Assembly: GCA_937958075.1 (NCBI GenBank) | Contig: CALFFB010000252.1 | Location: forward strand, 1-21,868 | Source: an uncultured Geobacteraceae bacterium | GTDB taxonomy: Bacteria; Desulfobacterota; Desulfuromonadia; Desulfuromonadales; Geopsychrobacteraceae | DNA: 21,868 bases | Reading direction: 5' to 3' | Part shown: positions 7,563 through 15,501 of the stretch, one piece after another | Numbering within the stretch: position 1 is the stretch's first letter | Layout of the letters: each line of letters opens with the position of its first letter | Notes under the pieces: model-generated | The model's database searches: none | What the model was told of the DNA's origin: nothing | The model's input: the letters and a program-made list of their open reading frames with translations, nothing else | Program-made: the position numbers and the translations under genes

Positions 7563-8584
7563 CAACGACTCCTTATTCCTGTCAGCACGTCCGGGGTGAC
7601 CAGTCGGATCAGTGGATGGCGGGTCAGCAGCAGGTCGGCTTCGACCAGAATGTCCAGCAGCTGATCCGCTGCCGACACCAGGGGTTCCGGCGAGCCGCTG
7701 AGGAGGCGGATATTCTCCTGAAGGGTGGGGAGCTTCAGTCCGCGAAAAGCCGCCTGAACCTGATCGATCCTGAGGCCGAAACGGTGAGCCAGGCGATAGG
7801 AGGCGTCAAGGGTGTTGCGCCGGTAGTAGTCCAGAGCGCGGAAATGGACCGCCGCCAGATGGGCCAGGGCGTCTTTGATCCGGGGAAGCAGATCGCTGCT
7901 GATGGCCAGCACATCGAAAATCAGATCGGGCAGGGCGCGGCTGTCGAACAGGCGCAAGGCTCCCTGCTGTTGCAGTTGCCCGGCAACGGGTTCATAGGTG
8001 ATGACCGCATCCACCCGGCGACTGGTAAAGGCGCTTTCATGCTGATTGACAGGCAGGGAAACAACCTCAACAGCGGCTTTATCCAGATCAGCCAGGTCAA
8101 GAATCTTGCTCAACATCAGGGCTCCGAGGGCGCCCCGCTCAACGCCGATGCGGCATCCTGCCAGCTCCTGTAAATTTTTGATTTCGGGATGAACCAGAAG
8201 CATGTCGGCACCAGCGGAAATATTGAAAACCAGTACGACCGTCAGGGGAATGCCGAAAGCTCTGGTGCGCAGGACCTCGTCAAGAGTCAGGGCCGCGCCA
8301 TCAACGGAGCCGCGGGTCAGCATCTCGATGGAGCTGGTGGCTGAAGGAGTTTCGACCAGAGTGACCTGCCCCTCATCCAGCCAGCCCTGCTGGCGGGCAA
8401 AGAACATAAATTCATAGCCGGGCCACAAGTGGGCGGCAATGCGCAAGGGCGCTGCCGGTTGCCGGCGACAGCCGGCACCAGTGGGGAGCAGCGGCAGGCA
8501 GGCGAGCAACTGCATGAACCGCCGTCGGCTCACGAAACAGGCCGGTGGAGAAATCAGGTTGTCATTCTCGGGTGTCGTCATCAT
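7562..8584 (-). CDS. NMT1/SsuA-like periplasmic solute-binding protein
   Basis: 340-residue ABC-type substrate-binding protein of the NMT1/TauA/SsuA/NrtA superfamily. An N-terminal extension is followed by SRRRFMQLL, a twin-arginine motif, a hydrophobic stretch and LPTGAGC, a weak lipobox, so it may be a Tat-exported lipoprotein. Family blocks include LWPGYEFMFFARQQGW, the segment from residue 80 with SATSSIEML, and the GAALTLDEVL and VDAVITYEP regions. The bilobed fold should bind a small organic ligand. No permease or ATPase gene lies nearby; the downstream partner is a diguanylate cyclase with its own binding-protein domain, overlapping by 1 nt. That suggests ligand sensing rather than import. 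The start is uncertain between tandem ATGs at 8584 and 8581; the spacing to GGA favours the second. Confidence 0.85.
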   Translation of the reverse strand: MMTTPENDNLISPPACFVSRRRFMQLLACLPLLPTGAGCRRQPAAPLRIAAHLWPGYEFMFFARQQGWLDEGQVTLVETPSATSSIEMLTRGSVDGAALTLDEVLRTRAFGIPLTVVLVFNISAGADMLLVHPEIKNLQELAGCRIGVERGALGALMLSKILDLADLDKAAVEVVSLPVNQHESAFTSRRVDAVITYEPVAGQLQQQGALRLFDSRALPDLIFDVLAISSDLLPRIKDALAHLAAVHFRALDYYRRNTLDASYRLAHRFGLRIDQVQAAFRGLKLPTLQENIRLLSGSPEPLVSAADQLLDILVEADLLLTRHPLIRLVTPDVLTGIRSR

Positions 8585-8603
8585 TTTCCGTAATGATTCA
8601 GCT

Positions 8604-9983
8604 TCATGTTTTTTTCCTGGTGACTCGCCCCAGGGAGCAGCCGATTCCAGCCACGCACAGGCCGCTGAAAATCAACAGCGCCAGACGCATGCTGGACATG
8701 AACTGCGGTTGGGTTCGGGGGGTCACTGGCTGGCCGTGCATCAGCCAGGAAAAAATCAGGGTAATGATCATCATGCTGGTCATCATCCCCAGGGTGCGCA
8801 TGCTGCCGTTCATGCCCGAGGCAACCCCCAGATACTTCGGTTCGACGCTGCCCATGATCAAGCTGACATTGGGCGAGGAGAACAGGGCAAAGCCGAGACC
8901 CAAAAGCACCAGCAGCAGATAGACGACAGCAATGGAGGTCTGTGGCTGCAGGGTCGAGGCCACCGCCAGGCCGAAGGCGCACAGGGTCATACCGGAGGTG
9001 GCCACCAGCGAAGCCGGAACGCGGTCGGAAAGGCGCCCGCAGAACGGTGAAAAAACGGCCTGCACCACCGGCTGGACAATCAGGATCATCCCGGCCTGGG
9101 CGGGGCTGAAGTCCCGCACATACTGCAGATACAGGCTGAGGAAAAAGGTAACACCGAAGGTCGCCGCATAATTGAACAGGGCCGCCAGATTGCTCAGGGC
9201 GAAGACCCGGTTGTGACGCAGCAGATCGATGTTCAGCAACGGGTGGCTGGTCCGGCTCTGCAGGCGGAAAAACAGCAGCAGGCACAGATTGGCCAGAAGC
9301 AGGACCCCCCATGCCCACAGTCCCTGCTTTAAATGGCTGACACTGACAATCAGCAGCATGATGGACAGGGCATATAAAAAAGCACCGCGCCAGTCGAAGG
9401 GTTCGCCGGCGGCTTCCGCCCACTCCTGGTGGATGGTGAAACGGGTGACCAGCCAGGTCAGCAGGCTCAAGGGGAAGACCAGGTAAAACAGGGAGCGCCA
9501 GCCCAGCACTTCGACCAGAATTCCGCCTAGAAAGGGGCCGCAGGAAATGCCCGCGTAAACACTGGCGACGGTGATGCCCAGGGCCTTGCCGCGCTCCGCG
9601 GCCGGAAAGGCGGAAACCAGAATCGCCATGGAGGTGGCCATGACCATCGCCCCGCCGACCCCCTGCAGAAAGCGCAGGACAATGAGGGATTCCATCGACC
9701 AGCTCTGGGAGATGAGGCCGCCCATGCAGCCGAACACCAGCAGGCCGTTCTGGAAAACCCGGCGCCGTCCGTAGATATCGCCGAAGCGGCCCATGGTCAG
9801 CAGAAAAATGGCCGCCGCCAGTACATAGGCCGTTTCGACCAGACCGAGCTGCAATGCCGTCGCGGTAAAATCACGCCCGATCACCGGCAGGGCGACCCCC
9901 ACGGACGACACCATGAAGGGCATGAGAAAGTGCGCCATGCAGACGACAAAGAGAATGGCGCGCCTGTTGCTCCGGTCCTTCAT
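8604..9983 (-). CDS. MFS transporter, DHA2 (EmrB/QacA-like) family
   Basis: 459-residue inner-membrane protein with about 14 predicted hydrophobic helices, the DHA2 drug:H+ antiporter layout. The loop 2-3 motif reads GRFGDIYGRRRVFQNG, matching MFS motif A, and helix 4 contains RFLQGVGGAMVMATSMAIL with the conserved RxxQGxG arginine. GPFLGGILVEVLGWRSLFY is motif C, the antiporter signature. It probably exports a hydrophobic or amphipathic compound using the proton gradient; the substrate is unknown. The ATG overlaps the stop of the S1-domain gene by 4 nt and has no good ribosome-binding site of its own, which suggests translational coupling. The solute-binding protein gene follows after 19 bp. 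There is no membrane-fusion partner (EmrA-like) in the window. Confidence 0.9.
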   Translation of the reverse strand: MKDRSNRRAILFVVCMAHFLMPFMVSSVGVALPVIGRDFTATALQLGLVETAYVLAAAIFLLTMGRFGDIYGRRRVFQNGLLVFGCMGGLISQSWSMESLIVLRFLQGVGGAMVMATSMAILVSAFPAAERGKALGITVASVYAGISCGPFLGGILVEVLGWRSLFYLVFPLSLLTWLVTRFTIHQEWAEAAGEPFDWRGAFLYALSIMLLIVSVSHLKQGLWAWGVLLLANLCLLLFFRLQSRTSHPLLNIDLLRHNRVFALSNLAALFNYAATFGVTFFLSLYLQYVRDFSPAQAGMILIVQPVVQAVFSPFCGRLSDRVPASLVATSGMTLCAFGLAVASTLQPQTSIAVVYLLLVLLGLGFALFSSPNVSLIMGSVEPKYLGVASGMNGSMRTLGMMTSMMIITLIFSWLMHGQPVTPRTQPQFMSSMRLALLIFSGLCVAGIGCSLGRVTRKKT

Positions 9984-11179
9984 CGACGTTTTCGCTGTTT
10001 CTGCTCCTGCCCCTTCTTCAGCAGGTCCCCCAGGGTTCCCAGGCTGGTTGTCCCCGGCGCCTCCGTGTAGCTGGTCTCTGTTGCCTCTTGCGTCTGATCG
10101 GCGAGGCTCAGGGCAATGCGCCGCTCATCCTGGTTGATACTTTCAATGGCGACGCGCAGCTCCTGTCCGCTTACGAGGACATCCTGCGGGTGGCGAATTT
10201 TTTTGCCGTCGCCCAGTTTTGAAATATGCAACAGGCCGTCAATGCCGTCTTCAAGGGTGACGAAGGCGCCGAAAGGGGCCAGGCGGCTGACCTTGCCGGA
10301 GTACTGCCCGCCCACCCGGTACTGCTGACCGACCTTGACCCAGGGGTCGGACAGGGTATCGCGCACGCTGAAGGAAAACTTGTTGTTGTCCCAGTCGATT
10401 TTTTTCACGCTCAGGTTCAGGTTCTGGCCGACGGTCAGGATGTCCTCAATGTTTTCCACCCGCCCGTAGCTGATTTCCGAAATAGGGAGCAGTCCTTCGA
10501 TGCCGCCGATATCAACAAAGGCACCGAAATCACGCAGGCTGGTGACAACGCCGCTGACCAGCATCCCCTCTTTCAGGTGCCGGCGCAGCTCTTCCCGCTG
10601 TTGCGCCCGCTGTTCTTCGAGAATGGCGCGATGGGAGACGACGATATTGCGTCCCCGTTCACTGAACTGGGTGATGATAAAGGGGAGATTCCGGCCGATG
10701 AGACTTTCCGGCGTGGCCTGGCGCAGCCCCGTCTGGGAGAAGGGGCAGAAGGCCCGGACATTGCCCGTGAGGGTGACCTCAAAGCCCCCCTTGACTTCCT
10801 TGTCGATGCGCCCTTCCACGGGAATCCGGCTGGCGTAGGCCTGCTCCAGCTGTTCGCTGCCGGAACCGGTGCCGCCGATACGGGTAGTAAAGCGCAACTC
10901 ACCGGCATTGTGGGAGAGGAAGTAGACGCTGATCCGCTCACCAGGAGCATGGGCCGGTTCGCCGTCGGCATCGAGGAGTTCGGCGCTGGCCAGAACCCCC
11001 TCCCCTTTCTGGCCGACATCGAGAAACGTCCATTCCGAACCGATCTGCAGAATGGTGCCTTCAACTTTCTCGCCCGGTGTCAGCTCCCGGCCGACACCGG
11101 CGAGACTGGCTTCAAACATGGCGGCGAAATCATCGTCTTCGCCGCCCCACTGGTCCTCATCGGAAAATCTATCGCTCAT
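9980..11179 (-). CDS. S1-domain RNA-binding protein (RpsA-like, four repeats)
   Basis: 399-residue cytoplasmic protein with four S1/OB-fold repeats at about 33-100, 118-185, 203-270 and 288-360. The third and fourth are the best conserved, with VVTSLRDFGAFVDIGGIEGLL and KVSRLAPFGAFVTLEDGIDG. The first 30 residues are acidic and the tail is basic (QEQKQRKRR). True ribosomal protein S1 of Proteobacteria has six repeats and about 550-600 residues, so this is a shorter paralogue or S1-like translation factor, similar in size to the four-repeat S1-like proteins of Gram-positive bacteria. AAGGGA lies upstream of the ATG. It heads the - strand operon that continues into MFS, binding-protein and GGDEF genes, an odd partnership. 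Whether it binds ribosomes or particular mRNAs cannot be told. Confidence 0.88.
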   Translation of the reverse strand: MSDRFSDEDQWGGEDDDFAAMFEASLAGVGRELTPGEKVEGTILQIGSEWTFLDVGQKGEGVLASAELLDADGEPAHAPGERISVYFLSHNAGELRFTTRIGGTGSGSEQLEQAYASRIPVEGRIDKEVKGGFEVTLTGNVRAFCPFSQTGLRQATPESLIGRNLPFIITQFSERGRNIVVSHRAILEEQRAQQREELRRHLKEGMLVSGVVTSLRDFGAFVDIGGIEGLLPISEISYGRVENIEDILTVGQNLNLSVKKIDWDNNKFSFSVRDTLSDPWVKVGQQYRVGGQYSGKVSRLAPFGAFVTLEDGIDGLLHISKLGDGKKIRHPQDVLVSGQELRVAIESINQDERRIALSLADQTQEATETSYTEAPGTTSLGTLGDLLKKGQEQKQRKRR

Positions 11180-11218
11180 GGCTGGTCATCCCTTCATTTA
11201 AGTGGATATTAACGGACA

Positions 11219-11247
11219 AGATTACCCCGTTTGTTCGGCGGAGTAAA
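11219..11247 (-). promoter_or_regulatory. Candidate sigma-70 promoter for the S1-MFS-PBP-GGDEF operon
   Basis: On the - strand TTTACT (11242-11247) and TAATCT (11219-11224) are 17 bp apart, about 40 bp upstream of the S1-domain gene start. This is the best match in the 217-bp divergent spacer; prediction only. Confidence 0.4.
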
Positions 11248-11396
11248 CGGCTGAGAGGGGCAAAAAAGAGGAAAATGTGTGGCCTCCGGGCCCCTTGATT
11301 TCGCTACCGCCCTGAATATTTGTTCCATTTGCTCTTTGCCGGCGACTGCAGATATGATGGCGGCAATTTTATCCGTGAGTTATGAGGTGTCTGCTG

Positions 11397-11666
11397 ATGG
11401 CGATTTCCGGAAATCCGAAGAAAATGGCGCAGGATGTGGCGGAAGGTTTCCTGCTGCTGTCGCCGCCGGTGCTGAAAAAATACAGCACCGGCGATATCAG
11501 AATCATTCTCAATAACCTGGCGTTGGTGCAGCGGGAACTGCGTCAGGCGCAGATTCCCCTGGAGGACATTCAGGGGCTCAAAGCCAAAAACACCCGCTTG
11601 ACCCGCCTGAATCAGGCGGAGCTGGTGGTGCGCAGTTACTGCAAGAAAATGCGCATACCTATCTGA
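11397..11666 (+). CDS. Small hypothetical protein
   Basis: 89 residues, rich in Leu, Lys and Arg, with no signal peptide or membrane segment, so probably cytoplasmic and helical. I do not recognise the family. Features visible: GFLLLSPPVLKKYSTGDIRIIL near the N-terminus and a basic C-terminal half (KAKNTRLTRLNQAEL, then YCKKMRIPI) that could contact nucleic acid or a protein. Start choice: the ATG at 11397 is preceded by GAGGTG about 9 nt upstream; an in-frame ATG at 11382 would add five residues but has a poor ribosome-binding site. TATGAT at 11353-11358 could be its -10 box. It stands alone, divergent from the S1-domain operon and 125 bp before the protease gene. Coding potential rests on an open frame, local codon use and the ribosome-binding site. 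Confidence 0.65.
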   Translation: MAISGNPKKMAQDVAEGFLLLSPPVLKKYSTGDIRIILNNLALVQRELRQAQIPLEDIQGLKAKNTRLTRLNQAELVVRSYCKKMRIPI

Positions 11667-11703
11667 AAAAGACAGGTTGTTTGCGGCTGTTTTGCCGGCA
11701 ACC

Positions 11704-11733
11704 TTGCGAAAATGACCTTTTCAGGGGTAAAGT
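11704..11733 (+). promoter_or_regulatory. Weak candidate promoter for the Prc protease gene
   Basis: TTGCGA at 11704-11709 and TAAAGT at 11728-11733, 18 bp apart, lie about 58 bp upstream of the ATG. The match is modest and read-through from the small gene upstream is an alternative. Confidence 0.3.
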
Positions 11734-11791
11734 AACAACTTTGCCTGTTTCATCTTTTACTCACACCCGTCCGGGGTGTTGGAGATTTGTC

Positions 11792-13915
11792 ATGTCTGTT
11801 CTGTCCAAGCTGTTACGCACAACCTTCACTCTGATTTTTTGTTCCCTGGTTCTGGCAGGTGGCAGCGGCCACGCTGAAGAGGCGCCCCTCGATACCAATC
11901 GGGCCCGGCTGCTCGGCCATATCCTGCATCAGCAGCTCAGCAGTCAGCATTATAATCAGACGATTACCGACGATCGTTTGTCGCGCACCGCCTTTGATCT
12001 CTACCTGAAACAGCTCGACCCGCAAAAGCGCTTTCTGCTGCAGAGGGATGTCGAGGCCCTGAATGCTTATCGCGAGGAGATCGACAGTGCCATCCGTCGC
12101 GGTCGGTTGGATCTGCCTTTGACCGCGCGGGATCTGCTGCAGCTGCGCATTGAGCAGATCCAGACCATGACGGCGGAGATTCTGCAGCAGCCCCTTGACC
12201 CGGAGGTGGCGGAAAGCCTGGAAACGGATCCCGAGAAATACGATTTCGCCGAGAATGAGAGACAATTGCGCAGGTACTGGGAGAAGAACCTGAAATTCCA
12301 GATTCTCAGTCGCTACTTGAGTCTGCGAGAAGAGGAGACGGCAGATAAGGAAGAACAGGATTTTTCGGACATCGACAACGCCACTCACGACCGCCTGCTG
12401 CAACAGGCGAGGGAGAATGTCATCAAGTCCCACGACGCCTTTTTAAAGCGTATGTTGCAGGAATCACCGCAGGACCATTACGATCGTTATCTGGATGCCA
12501 TTGCCCGCGCCTATGACCCCCACACCAACTACCTGCCGCCGACCAGCAAGGAAGACTTTGATATCCAGATGAGCGGTTCCCTGGAGGGGATCGGCGCCAC
12601 CCTGCGCGAAGATGATGGCTTTATCCGTGTGGTCCGGGTGATCCCCGGCAGTGCCGCCGCCCGTCAGGGGCAACTGGAGGCGGATGATATTATTCTCAAG
12701 GTGGCCGAAGGGACGGCCGAGCCGGTGGAGATTACCAATACCCGGCTGCGTGACGCGGTCTCCCTGATCCGTGGTAAAAAGGGGACGGAGGTGCGCCTGA
12801 CCCTGCGCAAGCCCGACGGCCGGCGGCTGATCGTACCCATTGTCCGCGATATTGTCGAGATAGAGGAATCCTTTGTTATCGGTACGACCATCGAGGACAA
12901 GGACCGGGGACAGCGTTACGGATACGTCAAGATCCCTTCCTTCTACCGCGATCTGAGCGGCAACACGGAGCGCAACAGCACCGACGACACCCGGGTTGAG
13001 CTGGAAAAGCTGATGGAGCAGGATATCTCCGGATTGATCCTCGATCTGCGCAACAACGGTGGCGGCTCCCTTGCCGATGCCGTCAGCGTCACCGGCCTGT
13101 TCATCGAGGAAGGGCCGGTCGTGCAGGTACGGACCAGTTCCGGAACCATCCGCTCCCTGCGCGACGATGACAAGACGGTAGTTTACGACGGTCCCATGAT
13201 CGTGCTGGTCAATCGCTTCAGCGCCTCGGCTTCCGAGATTCTTGCCGGCGCCCTGCAGGACTACGGCCGCGCCCTGATCGTCGGAGACGAACACACCCAC
13301 GGCAAGGGGACGGTGCAGGCGGTACTCGATCTTGATCGTTACGTGCGTCTGCGGGGAATGGCCCAGTATCTGCCTTTAGGGGCGGCCAAGATTACCATCC
13401 AGAAATTTTATCGCATCAGTGGCGAATCGACCCAGGAGCTGGGCGTGGTTCCCGATATCATCCTGCCGTCACGTCTGGATGGGCTGGAAAGTGGTGAAAA
13501 GTATATGGACAATGCCCTGCCCTGGGATCGCATCGGTGATGTGCGTTATCAGGCCTGGCCCCTGACCTTGCCTGACCTGGCGACCCTGCGTGCACAAAGT
13601 GCGGCCCGCGTTGCCGACAATGAAGAATTCCGGCAGATCAAAACCGCGGCAGCAAGGGCGCAGGAGCGGCGTGCGCAGACCGTGCAGTCGCTGTTGCTGG
13701 CAGATATGGTCAAGGAATTTACAGAAAGTAAAGAGGAACAGGCGAATGCGCCCCACGACCTGATGATGGCAAACCCGGCGCAGCAGGAGGAGGGTCTGAG
13801 CCGGGAGGAATCGTTACGGAAAAATCTGGCCAAAGACCCTTACGTCGAGGAAGGGGTATTGATTCTTGACGATATCCTGTCGCTGCTGGAGATCTCCGGG
13901 AAACAGGCCGCCTGA
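11792..13915 (+). CDS. prc: Tail-specific (carboxy-terminal processing) protease Prc/Tsp
   Basis: 707-residue periplasmic serine protease, family S41A, near the length of E. coli Prc (682). Residues 1-28 form a signal peptide ending SGHA. They are followed by the helical Prc N-terminal region, a PDZ domain (about 255-345, SGSLEGIGATL to QLEADDIILKV) that binds hydrophobic C-termini, and the S41 core (about 365-590) with LILDLRNNGGGSLADAV. The catalytic Ser/Lys dyad is S479 in RFSASASEIL and K505 in THGKGTVQ, by alignment with Prc S430/K455. The C-terminal region matches the Prc-specific extension. It degrades or trims envelope proteins, including cell-wall hydrolases and their regulators in other species. 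The start at 11792 has GGAG upstream; an open frame continues 37 codons further 5' but would hide the signal peptide. Confidence 0.95.
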   Translation: MSVLSKLLRTTFTLIFCSLVLAGGSGHAEEAPLDTNRARLLGHILHQQLSSQHYNQTITDDRLSRTAFDLYLKQLDPQKRFLLQRDVEALNAYREEIDSAIRRGRLDLPLTARDLLQLRIEQIQTMTAEILQQPLDPEVAESLETDPEKYDFAENERQLRRYWEKNLKFQILSRYLSLREEETADKEEQDFSDIDNATHDRLLQQARENVIKSHDAFLKRMLQESPQDHYDRYLDAIARAYDPHTNYLPPTSKEDFDIQMSGSLEGIGATLREDDGFIRVVRVIPGSAAARQGQLEADDIILKVAEGTAEPVEITNTRLRDAVSLIRGKKGTEVRLTLRKPDGRRLIVPIVRDIVEIEESFVIGTTIEDKDRGQRYGYVKIPSFYRDLSGNTERNSTDDTRVELEKLMEQDISGLILDLRNNGGGSLADAVSVTGLFIEEGPVVQVRTSSGTIRSLRDDDKTVVYDGPMIVLVNRFSASASEILAGALQDYGRALIVGDEHTHGKGTVQAVLDLDRYVRLRGMAQYLPLGAAKITIQKFYRISGESTQELGVVPDIILPSRLDGLESGEKYMDNALPWDRIGDVRYQAWPLTLPDLATLRAQSAARVADNEEFRQIKTAAARAQERRAQTVQSLLLADMVKEFTESKEEQANAPHDLMMANPAQQEEGLSREESLRKNLAKDPYVEEGVLILDDILSLLEISGKQAA

Positions 13916-13934
13916 CGGATTCTCGCCAACGCTT

Positions 13935-13967
13935 GCGGCCACACAGAGGGTGGCCGCTCTTTCCTTT
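13935..13967 (+). terminator. Rho-independent terminator after prc
   Basis: Perfect 8-bp GC-rich stem GCGGCCAC/GTGGCCGC (13935-13942 and 13950-13957) with a 7-nt loop, followed by TCTTTCCTTT. It starts 20 bp after the protease stop codon. The opposite strand lacks a T-run, so it serves the + strand and protects the convergent znuA gene. Confidence 0.85.
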
Positions 13968-13976
13968 AAGGAGTGA

Positions 13977-14909
13977 TCAGCGCAGCACCCGCAACAGCTC
14001 ATCGGCCAGCTGCCTGACGAGGATGAAATAGGTCTCGCTGCCGGCGGGCAGATCCGTGCCCATGGGGTCGAGAATGCCGGTTCTGGCGCCGGTCCCTTCA
14101 ATGATCGTGGTGACAATGCGCGACTGGAACTGGGGCTCACTGAACACCGCCCGGGCGTCCAGCTCACGGATTTTGTCCCGGATCTCCATGACCCGTTTGA
14201 CCCCCGGGGCGCGTTCCGCGTCGACGGTCACCGAGCCAATGGCGTTGACCGCAAAGTCCCTTTCAAAATACTGATAGGCGTCGTGAAAGACGATGTAGGG
14301 TACGTCCGCCACCGGTTGCAGCCGAGCCTTGAGCTCAAGGTGAAAGGCCTCGAGCCTGGCGATGAGTTCCGCAGCGTTGCCGGCGTAAGTGTCGGCGTGG
14401 GCCGGGTCCATGGCCATCAGGCCGTCAGCGATGAGGCGGACGATGTCCCTGGCGACCAGGGGGCTGGTCCAGAGGTGGGGGTCTTTGGTCGCATGGTCGT
14501 CGTGGTGTTCCCCGGAGTGCTCGTGGTCATCATGCGCATGGTCATGTCCTTCCCAGGTGCCTCCGGCGCGAACGGACAGCAGGTGCTGAGGCAGGCCGGC
14601 AGTCAGGCTTATACTGACGGTTTCTTGCGGAAGATTGAGCAGCGGCCGAACCAGAAAGCTTTCCAGCTCTTCGCCCACCCAGATCACCATATCCGCTTCA
14701 TTGATCAGGCGCGCTTCGGAGGGTCGCAAGGCGTAACCATGGGGTGAACCGGCGCCGCTTATCAGCAGCTGCGGCGTGGCAACCCCTGCCATGACCGCTG
14801 TTGTCAGGGAGTGAATGGGCTTGATGCTGACCAGAACCCGAGGCGTGGCCGCCTGGAGCAGTGAGGGCAGCAGCAGTCCGGTCAGCAGCAGAAATAATAA
14901 AGGGCGCAT
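13977..14909 (-). CDS. znuA: Zinc ABC transporter substrate-binding protein ZnuA
   Basis: 310-residue periplasmic high-affinity zinc-binding protein, cluster A-I. A signal peptide (1-20, ending LLQA) is followed by SIKPIHSLTTAVM, the first zinc-ligand block SPHGYALRPS (H57), a His/Asp-rich mobile loop at 121-140 (about eight His), DPHLWTSP (H145), FHDAYQYFE and the C-terminal ILDPMGTDL region. The order and the charged loop are those of ZnuA rather than the manganese-binding MntC type. The ATG at 14909 has AAGGAGG six bases upstream; a GTG at 14930 would place the ribosome-binding site inside the gene. It is divergent from zur-znuC-znuB, and together they form a complete importer. Repression by Zur is suggested by the operator-like site over its promoter. 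Confidence 0.95.
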   Translation of the reverse strand: MRPLLFLLLTGLLLPSLLQAATPRVLVSIKPIHSLTTAVMAGVATPQLLISGAGSPHGYALRPSEARLINEADMVIWVGEELESFLVRPLLNLPQETVSISLTAGLPQHLLSVRAGGTWEGHDHAHDDHEHSGEHHDDHATKDPHLWTSPLVARDIVRLIADGLMAMDPAHADTYAGNAAELIARLEAFHLELKARLQPVADVPYIVFHDAYQYFERDFAVNAIGSVTVDAERAPGVKRVMEIRDKIRELDARAVFSEPQFQSRIVTTIIEGTGARTGILDPMGTDLPAGSETYFILVRQLADELLRVLR

Positions 14910-14950
14910 TGTATTCCTCCTTGATTTCACGTAAGATCACCATCTGAATT

Positions 14951-14973
14951 GAAACGTTATATTGTATCAATAA
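14951..14973. promoter_or_regulatory. Zur box-like operator
   Basis: The left half GAAACGTTATA differs at one base from the left half of the E. coli Zur consensus (GAAATGTTATA); the right half is degenerate (about 6 of 11). The site covers the -10 box of the proposed znuA promoter and lies between znuA and zur, which is where Zn-Zur would be expected to repress. Confidence 0.6.
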
Positions 14974-14983
14974 ACAAAGTCAA
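14956..14983 (-). promoter_or_regulatory. znuA sigma-70 promoter
   Basis: On the - strand TTGACT (14978-14983) and TATAAC (14956-14961) are separated by 16 bp, about 47 bp upstream of the znuA ATG. This is a strong match, and its -10 box overlaps the Zur box-like site. Confidence 0.6.
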
Positions 14984-15003
14984 GATGCTTCGGAACTCAC
15001 CCC

Positions 15004-15501
15004 ATGTCAATGCTCTATTCGTCTGATTTCGCCCGTCCCGGCCACGATCACCGCCAGTGTGTCGACAGCGCTTTAACCACGGCTGAGCGGATTTGTCGCG
15101 AACAGGGGCAGCGCTTTACGCCTATCCGGCGCCAGGTGTTCGAGCTGATATGGCAGCAGCACAAACCTGTCGGTGCCTATCTGCTCCTTGAACAGCTGCA
15201 GCAGCAGGGGCGGGTCGCGCCACCGACGGTTTATCGAGCCCTTGACTTTCTCCTCGGCCTGAATCTGATTCACCGCATCGCCTCACTGAATGCTTTTGTC
15301 GGTTGTACCCACCCCGGCGCCGCCCATCAGGGGTATTTTCTTATCTGTCGCTCATGCAAGGCGAGTGCTGAATTGACCGCGGACGCCATTACCACTGAAA
15401 TCGACCGCAGTGCCGCCCGGTGCGGTTTTACCGTGCTTGAGCGCTCGGTGGAGGTCATGGGCCTGTGCCCGGAGTGCTCTGTCGTTGAGGAGGCCTCATG
15501 A
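15004..15501 (+). CDS. zur: Fur-family zinc uptake regulator Zur
   Basis: 165-residue DNA-binding repressor. The N-terminal winged-helix contains RFTPIRRQVFELIW and the recognition region APPTVYRALDFLLGLNLIHRI. The dimerisation domain has HQGYFLICRSC and, at the C-terminus, GLCPECS: two CxxC pairs that form the structural zinc site, as in Zur and Fur of this family. With zinc bound it should repress zinc-uptake genes. The assignment as Zur rather than Fur or PerR rests on the fused znuCB operon and the adjacent znuA, plus the HQGYFLIC motif. The ATG at 15004 has a weak GGA nine bases upstream; an ATG two codons later is possible. It overlaps znuC by 4 nt (ATGA). Autoregulation through the shared operator is plausible. 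Confidence 0.92.
   Translation: MSMLYSSDFARPGHDHRQCVDSALTTAERICREQGQRFTPIRRQVFELIWQQHKPVGAYLLLEQLQQQGRVAPPTVYRALDFLLGLNLIHRIASLNAFVGCTHPGAAHQGYFLICRSCKASAELTADAITTEIDRSAARCGFTVLERSVEVMGLCPECSVVEEAS

Noticed and set aside
7562..8584. Binding protein as part of an ABC importer
   Set aside because: No permease or ATPase gene is adjacent. The only ABC ATPase and permease here clearly belong to the zinc system.
11681..11791. N-terminal extension of the Prc protease
   Set aside because: The extension has no ribosome-binding site and would bury the signal peptide that starts at ATG 11792.
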